Of a DNA stretch of 64,000 nt, positions 21,916 to 32,562 are shown one piece after another; the stretch's first letter is position 1; each line of letters starts with the position of its first letter. The translations under genes and the position numbers were made by a program. This stretch comes from Cristatella mucedo (Eukaryota; Bryozoa; Phylactolaemata; Cristatellidae): assembly GCA_009760855.2 (NCBI GenBank), contig WPIO01000054.1, positions 1,586,001-1,650,000 on the forward strand, in the 5' to 3' direction. The notes beneath the pieces were generated by a model that saw nothing but the letters and a program-made list of their open reading frames with translations, was not told the origin of the DNA and ran no database searches.

Positions 21916-22062
21916 GCACGATCATGCGAGCGATCACATGATCGCGATTTTCGATCAATGCGATCAGCGCTGCCGAGCGAGTCCGCCGGCTGGCTGCTTT
22001 ACGATCGAGTGCACGATCGCCCGGCGATCGTACGATCGCGTTGCGATCGTATACGATCGCGT
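21916..22062. repeat. Cluster of CGATCG palindromes
   Basis: CGATC/GATCG motifs are packed through 150 bp. Two longer perfect palindromes are present: gcgatcgtacgatcgc at 22024-22039 and gcgatcgtatacgatcgc at 22043-22060. They lie three bases apart and share the same outer arms. Confidence 0.9.
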
Positions 22063-23433
22063 CTGCGGAAGCGATTCTGCTCTGGCAACGGCCTTACGAG
22101 CGTATCGGTCTTTCGCACCTCTTGCGAGGCGCTATCGGATCTTTGAATTTCTGCAGTCGATTGCGATTGCGATAGTGCTGCGACCGCCATACCTCGCTGC
22201 TAATATTCCCCAGTCGCCAGACCTCCATCACGGAGGCGTGCAAAGGTTAAATGTGTTTGCAGCCGCGCATCTACTTCCAGCCTCCTGCGCTGCCCGGTAG
22301 CTTACGGGTTTACGATCGATACGGCAGCAAATTCGCTCAATCGTGTCTTGGTCGTGCAGGAGGTGTGACGCATGACGACGAAAATGCTGACAAGGGGAAC
22401 TCCTTATCCTCGCATCAGTGTCAAAAGGCCAAAACATTCCAGCAGCCATTTCGTTATCCGATATCTCCTGCCACGCAGACAAATGTACGCATATTATGCC
22501 TTCTTCGTCATTCGTTCGTGTGCAGCGTTCAAGGTCGTTTTCGCCTGTCGTTTTGGTTCAAGCAGGACCCTGGCCTGAGTGTGCGTCTGGGACCACACAC
22601 GGCTTAGTCGCTCTATGAGCTGCAGAGTCTCACTGGGAGTTTCGCCCAGCAGTCAGCCTCTGCTGCTTGGTAGTCTGGATCTGACTGGACAGAGACTAGA
22701 GCTGGACTAGAGTGGCAGGCTGCTCAGCGTCAGATTCCATGGCTGCCTGCCCATCTGCCGTCCTGCAGCAGCCCACCACGCTTTCGGCCTCGAGTATGGC
22801 GGGTGGCCGCGATGGCGCACCGCTTTCGCCAGCTCGAGCATGGCCCGTGCCGCGGCGCGCGCGCCACTTAGTTCCGGCCCGCCACCGCTGGCGTGTACTC
22901 CACGACCCCGCCGCGCGCGCGCCTCCGACGAGTGTGCTCGTCTCGAGCGTCCGGATATCGTGAACCTCCGGTTTGTCGCACTACCCGGCTTGCCGCTGGC
23001 CGCGGCTGCGGGCGGCGGACCCGTGGAGCTGGTCCGCCTGCCATGAGAGCCAGACCGGGCGGTCGCCTGCAGCCGCCGCCGGCTCTGTCACCGGGCGAGG
23101 GCGAGGCAGCTCACTGCTACCTGCAAAGACGTGGACGTCTTGACCTGGCGGCAGAGACGCCTGAACGGCCTTCCCTGCGCTTTCCAACGGTGGGGCGGCG
23201 GAGCGAGGCGTCGCTGGTGACCAATCCTATCGCGCTCGTCGTCTCGGCGTCGGTCGACGCCTCGAAGCGTGGCGGATTGTCTGCACGCTGCGGCTGGAAA
23301 GAAGAGGATTGTCGAGTGCACATTTTAGGGTCAGCGTCGCGATTAGTCTCGTCGCTCGCCGCCGCCAGTGGACCGCCGAGAGAAGTGAGTTCACTCAATG
23401 CCGAAATCTGTCATCATGCTCGTCTGCTGGTAT
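22063..23433. other. GC- and CpG-rich unassigned block, second part
   Basis: A 226-codon plus frame (21620-22300) and a 185-codon plus frame (22893-23450) overlap frames on the other strand. Alternating gcgcgcgcgc runs lie at about 22855-22865 and 22910-22922. A consensus donor, gtgagt, occurs in frame at 23385, so the second frame could be a GC-rich exon, but there is no independent support. The block ends abruptly in AT-rich DNA at 23434. Confidence 0.4.
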
Positions 23434-23870
23434 GTAGTATATATATATAGCGAGGTATAGTATAACGATATGAGTAAGTAGTATTGCTGCTGTGTAGTAG
23501 ATCAATGAGTTGTATTTGTCAATAATATTTATTATGAGTTTTATTGATATTATTATTGATGGTCCGTTTTGTATTTTATCGATATATAATTATAATATAT
23601 ATATATCTCACTTTTAAATATTATATGTTTATATCATCATGTATACTATATAGTATCTCTGGTGTGTGACTTGTATTATATATCATTATGTATGATGAGT
23701 ACTTGTTGCTACTGTCTTATAATTAATACCGAAGTTATGTACATGATTATATATAATATAGCTGCTGTGTATGTATGTATTGTAAATCATATATGTGTAT
23801 ATATATACACGATGCTGATCACAGTAATTGTAATTCAAAAATGTTTTAAAATAACGATTTGATGTAGTAA
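23434..23870. repeat. AT-rich low-complexity block
   Basis: About 440 bp dominated by TA, TAT and ATT motifs, including two (TA)n runs. The boundary with GC-rich DNA is sharp. Confidence 0.85.
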
Positions 23871-24337
23871 TATGGCGTGAGTAGATGCCTAGCTTTCGTC
23901 CATTCTGAGCCTACATGCCAGTAGACTTACTGACCTATGACCTGGCCTGCGCAGTTGCTTGCAGCTGCCTCAGCTGGCTCACGCTCGCTGGGTGCAACGG
24001 TGAGTCTGTATCCGCCATTTGCTGCTGACAGCTAGGTTGGCCTCATCGCCAGGCCCACTGATCTGCTCACGTGTCATGTTAGTCGACAGTATTTTAAACA
24101 TTTCTGCGATTCGAAAACGAGTGCATTCTGCCCTATTTCTATCCCCATCGATAGAGCGGGGCGTCATCTGAATTCGGGAAAGCTTTTTCTTATTTAAATA
24201 TAAATGATGTGTTGGCTGAATAAAACTTGATGGTTGGACTGCAAACAGTGTAAAACTCACGGCCATGACGAAAGAAGATGTGCTATCAACTCACGAAGTA
24301 CGTCAGAGACTTTTGGTTCTCTGTATTCCACTCTTCT
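23871..24337. other. Unassigned sequence
   Basis: A donor-like gtgagt at about 24000 follows a short open stretch, but no exon can be defended. Nothing else is recognised. Confidence 0.4.
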
Positions 24338-24905
24338 TCTCTACTTCATTCTCCTCTCGTTCCATGTCTCCTCCTCTGAGTCTCCACTACCCTCTCTTTC
24401 CTCTCCACCCCAGCTCCTCTCTCCTCTCTCTGCCTCTCTCTCTCGCGCCCTCTCATGCCTCTCCTCCAGGCTCTTCACTCCTCTCACTCTCTCTCACCCT
24501 CCTTCTCACCTCCCCTCTCTTTCCACTCGCTCTCTCTCTCGCTCTCTCTCTCTCTCGCTATCTCTCTCCCTCTTTCTCTCTCTGCTCTGCTCCCGCCTCC
24601 TCTTCATCTTCTCTCTGCTCCTCTCTCTCTCTGTTCTGCCTCGCATCTTTACCTTCTCTACTCCCTCTCTCTCTCTCTCTCCTCCTCTCTCTCCCTCTCT
24701 TTCTCACTCGCGTTTCATCACCACCTGGCTCTCTCTCCCCTCCTCTCTGCTCTGCTCTACCATCCTCTCACTCTCTCTCACTCCCTCCTCTCTCTCACCT
24801 TCCTCTCCCTCCTCCTCTCTCTCTCTGTCTCTCTCTCTCTCTCTGTTCTCTCTCTCCCTCCTCTTCTCTCTCTCGCCTCTCTCTGGGCCTGCCTTCTTTC
24901 TAATC
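24338..24905. repeat. 568-bp polypyrimidine (CT-rich) tract
   Basis: Pyrimidines dominate the plus strand throughout, as irregular ctctctccc/ctcctc blocks. Three overlapping plus frames of 192-243 codons, serine/leucine-rich, are artefacts of the tract. Confidence 0.95.
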
Positions 24906-25031
24906 TCTCTCACCCTTCTGTATCTTGTCAGGCTTTTACATTGTGTTTCAATGAATCCTCCATGAACGCTCACCCGGATGAAAGTTCTCTGAGAATTGAT
25001 CTTGTCTCCTGTCTAGCATTGGATTTGCATT

Positions 25032-25447
25032 AGCTGGACTGTTGCACCAGTTTGCCTCTTCACCTCTCAGTCCGGACAATAAATTAGCTGTTTCATTCTC
25101 TCTTGCTAGCATCGTTATGACAGAAGCTTATTTCCAAACTGAGACTGTGGGAACTCGCTTCCACGATTCTTATGCAACGACAACTACTCTCCCACGTTAA
25201 CCAGTGGCTCATCCTTTTCTAGTGGTCCTGAGCTGCTACTACTCATGCCACTACCTCAACTGCTCTCTGACTTCATATGCTTCCCATCGTCTCTTTGTAT
25301 CGTGAGACTAAGTCATTGGCTACCGAATGCGTGCAATGGAAGCCGCTTATGCTGTGAGTGCACTATACAAACTTCAAACACCAAGTTATGGTTCCTTATG
25401 GACTTTGTGGAGTTACAGACAGACATATCACACAGCGGATCACACCA
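25032..25447 (+). mobile_element. LINE-2 3' end, 5'-truncated
   Basis: This matches the LINE-2 C-terminus and 3' region seen at 46.1-46.5 kb: gtccggacaataaattagctg, gtgggaactcgcttccacga, then ctaccgaatgcgt, gtgagtgcactatacaaa and ctttgtggagttacagac. The reading frame is broken. No ATT tail is present, which separates it from LINE-1. Confidence 0.85.
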
Positions 25448-26336
25448 GCACAGTGCCATGCTACGCCATGATACGCCAGCTTGATGTATCCGTGTCAACA
25501 GGACAACCAAGAGGAAGCGCCTTACCTCGACCCCTGCTGCTATACAAATAGCCAATTATCATTATTATAAGTCATTGTAACTCAACCTGTACCTGCAACT
25601 TCCTCTCCACCTGTCTACCTGCAGCTACTCCCACGTTCGAACGGTTCGCTGCAAGATTTAGCTGTGGCACTATTCATAAAATACTCCCCCAGCTCATGGG
25701 GCTTCCTTTAATCTTTCCAACGGCAGTTAACAAACTGCAGGGCTTAAAACACAGCGAACGCAACGTGCTACGTCAACACCTTTTTGGAAGTATTTCTGTC
25801 AAAACTTATGACTTTGCACGCCTCGACGACATGTGCAAGGTCGCAGTTAATTATTCCTATTAATTAGCAAATTTAATTTCAACTTCCAACTGTTGCTGTG
25901 CCGCCCCATCGGCGTCCATGCGCGCGATAACAAAAACCACTTCTGCTCAACGCCTAACGCCCCTCCCAGCAGTAATGACGCCCCCCCCCACCGCAGTCAA
26001 TTTGGAAATGGCTAGGATTTGAGCTCCTTCTGTCAAAGCGCCGTTGGTTTTAATTTCGTAGGATCGCCTCTGTGTAAGATCGCCTCTGCCAGCCAGCTAT
26101 TGCGTTTCTCCACAAGAATCACCTGTGGCTGCTTTAGTATTTCATAAAATCCGGTAATTAGTATTTATATTAGTAATTTCCGGTTATGTAGTAATTTCTT
26201 AAATCTTGAGAGATTCTGGCCACATTCCCGACTGGAATACGTTCACGTCTTTTAACAGAACGTGCGTATCGCATTTTAATCAGACCAAGAAATAGGTGCA
26301 TAGATTTGCAGACTCTTTCGATGCATGAGTCCTTAT
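25448..26336. other. Unassigned sequence
   Basis: No ORF above 60 codons lies wholly within this stretch and no repeat is recognised apart from a C run at about 25982. Confidence 0.6.
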
Positions 26337-26510
26337 AATTATTCTAAGGTTGAATAATATAGAAAATAAATAGAATAATAATAATATAGAAATAATAAAA
26401 AAAGTAAGTACTAATAAAAAAAATAATATACTAAAAAATAATATTACAGAATACCATTGTATTAATATAATAATAATAATATATAAAAGTGTTAGTATAC
26501 TTAATTATAA
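26337..26510. repeat. AT-rich low-complexity (aataat/aaataat)
   Basis: Imperfect repeats of ataata and aaaaaataat, nearly free of G and C. Confidence 0.9.
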
Positions 26511-27397
26511 CTTTTACTGACCCCTAATGGGGCACTATCATAGGTCGTACTAGTTAACGGCGGGTTGTGAGTGGTTACAGTTTTCGGGCTGAAAATCATT
26601 AGGGTCTAGCTGTCAAGGTCTGTAAATAGCTATCGAGGACTGTCAAAATGAGCTATTAAGAAATTGAGCGACTCGCCTTTCGCTTTTCGCTACTCCAGAC
26701 CTCTGCAGATGACCTTCGGGCTCAGTAGTTTCAAGGCCAAATGCCTCATTAATCCGAAGGTGAAGGTCTGAACTTTTATAATACATTAGACATTTTTGCC
26801 TAGGGCCGAGCCGTTCTGCTGCTTCGTTATCAGCGATCTTCGATCTAGTGTCCATTGCAAGGCGTGGCCACGATCTGCTTCAAATTATAGCCAATGCGAG
26901 CCTGGGCCGCATCTGTTCACATGAATATTCAGTTGCAGAAGACATAATGTGGCACAGCTCAGACGTCGCATACGGTGCTGGAAAAGGTGCTCCAAGGTGG
27001 ACGCCTCTGCCACAAAATTTTTTTTTTTTTTTTTTCTCCAGGGGTGAGATGTTCGCTCGCTGTTTCTAATCATGAGAAAATCAGATTGCATAGATACACG
27101 ATACGTGATAGACTGCCCGTGCCGACTCGAGCTCTTCTCGAGAGAGGGAAAGGTGCAAATATCGCATGCCGGATGCAAACATACTAGCACAAGACTTTAG
27201 GGCGCCGCCGTATAGCTTGAAGCATGTCGCCTGATAATGAATACTGTCAGTAAAGGTTCGAGGTCTGCCCAACGAGTTTTCCTTTTTCTTTCCCTGACAA
27301 TCTCGCTCCATTTTCTCACTCGATATGTTACTCTTCGTTTGCCGTATCGGGGCTACAGTTCATGGACGTTCCTTCGGGGAGTATTTATCGCTTTAAG
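26511..27397. other. Unassigned sequence
   Basis: A 20-base T run is at about 27018. The 101-codon minus frame across it has no domain. Confidence 0.5.
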
Positions 27398-27700
27398 CAT
27401 TTCGTCGAGTCAGGGAATGTCGTAACGTCACTCGGAAGTGAGATCTAGAATTTGGAAGTACACGAAATATAGGCACGAACCTTCAAAGGACTTAAGGTTG
27501 ATATGAGGCTCAGCGAAACGAGCTGAGTTTTTTTCCCCCTTTTCAGACGATCGGGCAGTACGATGCCTAGGCGGTCGGGGAGTAGTTCTCATAAATGGGC
27601 TGGATCAGGAGAATAGGATACCCAAAAGTGAGTGACAAAACCTTAAAGTTGATGCTGCTTGATTGGGACAGCCTGAGCAGGAATGCGAAAATTGGTTTAT
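27398..27700 (-). mobile_element. LINE-1 ORF C-terminus, highly diverged
   Basis: The order and spacing of motifs match the 10.4-10.96 kb copy: gtcgtaacgtcac-tcgg, tttggaagtacacgaa, gcacgaaccttcaaagga, gggcagtacgatgcctaggc, then agtgagtgacaaaacctt. No open frame survives. It lacks the hairpin tail. It may be one of the oldest LINE-1 copies here. Confidence 0.7.
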
Positions 27701-27817
27701 TGTCGCAAACTAAGTAGACACTTTCAACCGACAAGCTTGGCTTCTCGCATAGAGAAAAAAAAGTCAAGAAATCACTGCATGAGCGGTGGAAAGATTTATG
27801 AAGTATAAGGATAGGTG

Positions 27818-27955
<138 letters not shown>

Positions 27956-28186
27956 TAGGATAAGAGAAGTATGCTGCTAACGAGGAGTAGTAAGTAAATG
28001 CCTTTTGCGGCAGGCGTTAAGCTGTGTGCAATACATCTTGGAGGAGTTTCCTGGTGGTGTTCAATGCTTGCTACCTGCTCACCCACGTTTTGCAGAGGAC
28101 ATCTTTTTCAGAACTAGGCAGCTTACTCTGCTGCTGACTGATCGGTCATGTATTATCATATTTTATTGCACTATATATTATAGTTA

Positions 28187-28283
28187 TCTCCTCTAATCCC
28201 TTTACAGCAAATGCAAAGCGCCTAGAAAGAGATTGAGTTCTCTGATGGGCTTTATTAAGTGCATTATTATTATTATTATTAAT
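28187..28283 (+). mobile_element. LINE-1 3'-tail stub
   Basis: ccctttacagcaaatgcaaa leads to the nested hairpin (aaagagattgagttctctga), then tattaagtgc and (ATT)n. It is followed directly by an R3 repeat in the opposite orientation. Confidence 0.85.
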
Positions 28284-28411
28284 TAAAGCAAGAAAGTCTG
28301 TCGCGCGGCAAGATTTTGCACCTGAGTCAAGTGGCAAGATGGCGAAGCCTTGTCTTCCGTGGCGGAACTACTGTGACTCAACGAATCGAGTCCACAGGCA
28401 GTGAGCTGCTC
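28284..28411 (-). repeat. Dispersed repeat R3, copy 1
   Basis: The reverse complement begins gagcagctcactgcctgtgg and includes gttccgccacgg and cgccatcttgcc. It aligns end to end with the copies at 49.2 and 57.3 kb. It has no coding frame. Confidence 0.75.
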
Positions 28412-28516
28412 CTAGCTATTGTATAGTATATTATAGCTAGTGTATTGAGTATTATAGTTTTGCATATTATGCTTTATTGTGCACTATAGCTATGTATATC
28501 ATCATATAGTATATGG

Positions 28517-28552
<36 letters not shown>

Positions 28553-29749
28553 CAATATATAAATCGTGTAGTCGCTATATAGTCGTATGTAGTCGTTTTG
28601 GCATTCCTACTGGCTGACTGCCTGCCTGCATGCCATAGCACTATGCACAGGCTAACGGACATTCCGGCTGATGTTAATGAATGCTGCGAAGGTTTGCCTA
28701 GTGGGACACTGGGCGTGCCTCCCTTCCTAACTGAAAGCCAAGCTGCGTGCGCTTCCTGTAAGTCGCGAGACAAGCCGTGGTTCATTGGGACTCGAAAAGC
28801 AAGCTTGTGCCACTCGACGCCGCCGTGGCCGCCATTGTAGTCCGAAGGCGGCAGCCTCGTCCAGCTTATGCTTTATACTCGCGGCCGTGCAGTTTCGAAT
28901 TCAGTTCGCCGTACGTGAGTTACAGGAGTCGCACGTGACCGAGTGCTGCCCAAGTGAGACCGCTGGGGCAGCCTCTGGTTTCAGCGGGTCAGAGCCGACA
29001 GTCGATCGCGAGGATTGCCCACAGCTGCCCACCATTGGTGTGGAAGACCTACTCTTCTTGAACTAGCGATTGCCGTCTACTCACAGAACTTGGATGAAGT
29101 GGCCAGCTTTATTTACACCGCTGCCCGAGCGGCGAGCGACTGCCAACAGGAAGCGTGCCGCTTACCGGCAGCCCTCCGACGAGGACGGTACTGCGAAAGG
29201 TGGCTGCAGTTTTGCTCGTCATAACAGGGACTCGATTCCCTAGCACCGAAACGAATGGACGCCTCAGACGCGGTGCCAGCACTTGTGCACATTGGACTGT
29301 CTTGTCATAGGCGAGTCATTATCCAGCGTTGCCGGATCATTCTGAAGAAGCGCATTTTCATACTGACCCGAGATCAAGCCCTGCCAGCATCGTGGATATA
29401 TTCGTTCCGGCTTTCATACCGGTAGCGTGAGATCAGCGACACCAAACCTTGCCCTTGAGGCCGCTCTCGGAGATCTGAGCGCCGCCGGCTAATGAGCCGG
29501 CGTGACTTCAACGACTAATCAGTATTATAAATTTCCCGAGCCCCGGCCAGGCTTCGCATCGGCACCCCACAGTCGGCCAATCAGATCGCCAGCCTCTGTA
29601 TAACGCGGCTTCGAGCCAGAACGGCGTCTGACCCAACCCCCAAGCTTTCCGGTCGCGCTCGCGCGCTACCGTCCCTACTGCAGACGCTGCTGCAGACGGA
29701 CGCTGCCGCAGCCGATGCGGCGTGACGAGGAAAGGGCAGGCTAGTTGCA
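28412..29749. other. Unassigned sequence with a small (TA)n run
   Basis: A (TA)n run lies at 28519-28549, with TA-rich DNA before it. Frames at 28598-28840, 28785-29066 and 29015-29224 (plus) are cysteine- and alanine-containing but match no domain, and they switch frame. No defended gene. Confidence 0.4.
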
Positions 29750-29810
29750 CGTATATATCCTTTCGCTCGAGCTACGGAGAGATTCGCACGAGCAGCAGCT
29801 GCAGCTGCTC
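29750..29810 (+). promoter_or_regulatory. Possible core promoter: TATA-like box and paired E-boxes
   Basis: A TATATA motif at 29752-29757 sits in GC-rich DNA. About 40 bases downstream is a perfect 16-bp palindrome, agcagctgcagctgct (29794-29809), that contains two CAGCTG E-boxes. CAGCTG is a bHLH-protein binding sequence in animals. No gene start is established downstream, so promoter function is speculative. A 232-codon minus frame (29581-30279) crosses this site. Confidence 0.25.
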
Positions 29811-30879
29811 GCCAGGTCGTCGCTCTTGTATCTGCTCTGCCATTCTTGCCTGCTTTTAGCTGACTGCAGCTCTGCCACGTTGCACCATCAGCTGTAGTCG
29901 CGAGCTGCTTGGCGATTGCTGGGATATGGCTTCCGCGAGACGGATTGCATTCGCATGATTCCTGTCTTGGGCTCTGCGTTTGCCAATTGGTCGGGGTGCA
30001 CTTAGCAAATAGGTGGATGCCGACGTTGGCTAGCGGCGCATCGAGCGGATCTGATAATAAATAAAGATAGCGAAACAGGCTGTAGACGACAGTGTTGCTC
30101 GTTTTCGTCCCTGGCGTCTGCTTCGTGTCTTGCTCTCTGCGTGCAATTTCAGTGGCCGATTTTGTTGTGGGCAGTTCTGCGAGGCATCGCTGCGACGCCA
30201 AGTTCATTTTAAACTGCTGTACTTTACCGAATCTTCGACGGTCACCACTATTTTGGTATCGCACTAGCGAGAGTACCATTGATCCGCAGTATAACCAATG
30301 GGTATTTGAGTACCTTGCTCGTGCAGTCCCAAGCTGGTAGCCTTCTACTCATTTAGACAGCTAGCTATAGGATAGTCGTAGGACAGCTATAGGATAGCTA
30401 GCCCGAGGGCTGACAAATGTATGCCTGGCGTACGCCTTGCCGCAGCTATCAAACCGTGTGTAGTTCAGTTTGACCGTTGCATCTACTTGAGTTGAGTATT
30501 TTGGCCAGCTTCATTCCTTAAATTTGCTAATTTGTTCGTCATGGTCAGTTGCATTGCCACAGTGTGAGCCAAATTGATGTAATTCATGTACAGCCTATAT
30601 TGTATATGTTCCGAGTCTGGCGATGTGTGCTTACTTCGAAATCAATATGTGTCGCTGTGCATGTAAATTCGAGATGATAACCTCGGGTGGAAAGCAAAGG
30701 AAAGCGAGAGCGGAAGTAGTAGCGGAGGCAAAGTAGTGGAAGTATAGTAGTGGAAGTAGTAGTAGAATAAGCCACCACATGAGTTGGGCCGCAATGAACT
30801 AATAGACTCATCGGAGCTCATCCAGATAGACGCTGGCTTTAACTGGTTTGAGCTAAGTGCCAGGCTTTTCGACTCGACC
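29811..30879. other. Unassigned sequence
   Basis: A 232-codon minus-strand frame (29581-30279) is the longest non-repeat frame on that strand. It is alanine/arginine-rich at its C-terminal end and has no recognised domain. Short tandem motifs (agctataggatag) occur at 30359-30400 and an AGT/GAA-rich patch at 30690-30770. Confidence 0.4.
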
Positions 30880-30990
30880 AGTGTGAAGATAGATAAATAG
30901 ATGGAGCGAACGGGAATCGCCCTCTGCAGGACTCGAACCCACGATCTGCATCGTGATTAGCAAGCGCCTGGCGGCTTCAGGGGGCGAAGA
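30880..30990 (-). mobile_element. SINE-2-like copy
   Basis: The reverse complement shows a tRNA-like head (gccaggcgcttgctaatc) and B box gtgggttcgagtcctgcaga, as in the SINE-2 copies at 4.4 and 5.1 kb. The body beyond is diverged. Confidence 0.55.
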
Positions 30991-31225
30991 CTCAGTGCAA
31001 AGAAGTTCCACTGCGAATAGACAGCTGATAGACAGGCGGATTGATGGAGGGCGATACAGACACACACATACATGCACAATGATACATACACAAGGCACAT
31101 ATATACGCGTGGGGGATATAACTGCACGCACACGTATACGCATGTATATTACATGCGAAAAGATAAAGCACGAAAAGCATTCAGACCGAAATGCAAGTTC
31201 GCTAGCACTGAACGGAGAGCTGAGC

Positions 31226-31318
31226 GCAAGAAATAAACTCGGCTAGAGATTTAGTTCTCTTAGGGTGCCATCGATGAGTGTGTATTATTAATGCTATTAT
31301 TGTTATTATTATCTGAAA
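31226..31318 (+). mobile_element. LINE-1 or SINE-1 3'-tail remnant
   Basis: The hairpin core (agagatttagttctctta), gggtgccatcgatgagtg and ATT triplets remain. The upstream part is lost, so the parent family cannot be decided. Confidence 0.6.
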
Positions 31319-31899
31319 TTATGATGTTACTATTATTATATGAAAAATATGGCCCACTGCATCCGAAAAAAGAAACCACATCGCAACCGGGAGAAGAGAT
31401 GCGAGCCTCGCCCCCGAAAAGTCGTCTGCGATCGATGTGCAAATCAGCAGCTCGTCTGTCGTCGAAGGCACGGCTGCCACGTCCGTCTCGGTTCCACTGT
31501 TTCCAAATCGAATCGCCTCCCCGCAAATCCTCCCCTGGCTTCTCTGGATGCTTCGCCGGCGCCCGCGTCGGCGGCCTCGACCTCTCCCTGACCTCCTCGC
31601 TCGGCCAGTCACGTGCTTCTCGTGCACCACTCGCGCGTCGGCTTTAAGTCGTTTAGGATGCTTCTCGAGCTCGCCTGAAAGATTTTGTCGGTGGGCCCTT
31701 GAGCTTGTAGGCACTGAAAGTCCTTGACATTCATTGACGTTGCGGCATTCAGTTCTCAGCTAGACAGGCATCTGTTCCACGCTGGCGGTGAAGGCAGCGT
31801 ACGAACCGATTAATGCTGACGGTTTTTTCCGATTGCAGGAACACGTAGCACGTTCGGAATATTTCGCCCGGACGTAGGCAATGCTTCGAAGAAGGATAG
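31319..31899. other. Unassigned GC-rich stretch
   Basis: Overlapping frames exist on both strands (118 codons plus, 131 codons minus). The minus frame is arginine-rich in its middle. No consensus splice pair was found, so neither strand is preferred. Confidence 0.35.
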
Positions 31900-32345
31900 A
31901 GGTTGAGCTTCCTTTTTTAAAGTCCGTCAAACGAGGGAGACGATGTAATTGCTTCAGTCGGGAGTGAGGATTTTCAGCATTTGGATACGCAGAAATTGAA
32001 GGAGGTGCGGTCGATTGTTTTTTAACGGCCTAAACGACCAGAGACAGTGAGAGGAGTGGGTAGTGAGAGTGTAAGACGTAGGTGATATAACTACTTGCGG
32101 TGGAGGCGTATTTAGCAGCAGGTATAACTAACGGGGCGGGATATATGCATAATTATTCTAACATAATAATAAATAAATTATTAACATAACATGTTATCGT
32201 ATGTCAGTAATCAATATAATATTATTAAGGATATAATATTGATATAAAAATATATACATTATAAGTAATTGGGTGGGATAAACATTTCCGATAAGTAGGC
32301 AGAGCAAGAGAATGAAAGGATTTGAAAGTGAACGACGGAAAAAAA
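31900..32345 (-). mobile_element. Very old LINE-1 C-terminal relic, interrupted by AT-rich DNA
   Basis: gtcgggagtgaggattttca, catttggatacgcag and, after an AT-rich insert at about 32140-32270, gataagtaggcagagcaaga plus gaaagtgaacgac follow the order of the LINE-1 C-terminus read backwards. Divergence is high, so this is tentative. Confidence 0.45.
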
Positions 32346-32430
32346 AATGAGAGCGGGCGCCACTTTCCGTCACGGACGTGACGGAAACGTTGACGTCACT
32401 TGCGGACTTTCCTCCTGCCAGCGCCGCGTG

Positions 32431-32562
32431 GGTTTGGTCCAGCGGTTAAGGTGCTCGCCCAGACTAAGGTCTGGCCGAGGTCGTGGGCTCGAGCCCTGAG
32501 GCATGCGTGAAGCGCCAGGATAGAGATTAAGTTCTCTTGGGACACTATACCAATTAATTACA
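32431..32562 (+). mobile_element. SINE-1 copy
   Basis: The head (ggtttggtccagcggttaag), B box (gggctcgagccc) and tail (agagattaagttctcttg) are all present, ending in ccaattaattaca. Confidence 0.9.

Noticed and set aside
21620-22300. 226-codon plus frame, the longest outside simple repeats
   Set aside because: It lies in GC-rich DNA with few stops, overlaps other open frames on both strands, crosses the CGATCG palindrome cluster and shows no domain.
24234-25033. Open frames of 192-243 codons on the plus strand
   Set aside because: They are serine/leucine-rich readings of a CT tract in all three frames at once; this is a low-complexity artefact.
29581-30279. 232-codon minus frame as a gene
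   Set aside because: No domain, poly-Ala/Arg stretches typical of GC-rich antisense readings, and no splice or promoter support. Left as unassigned.
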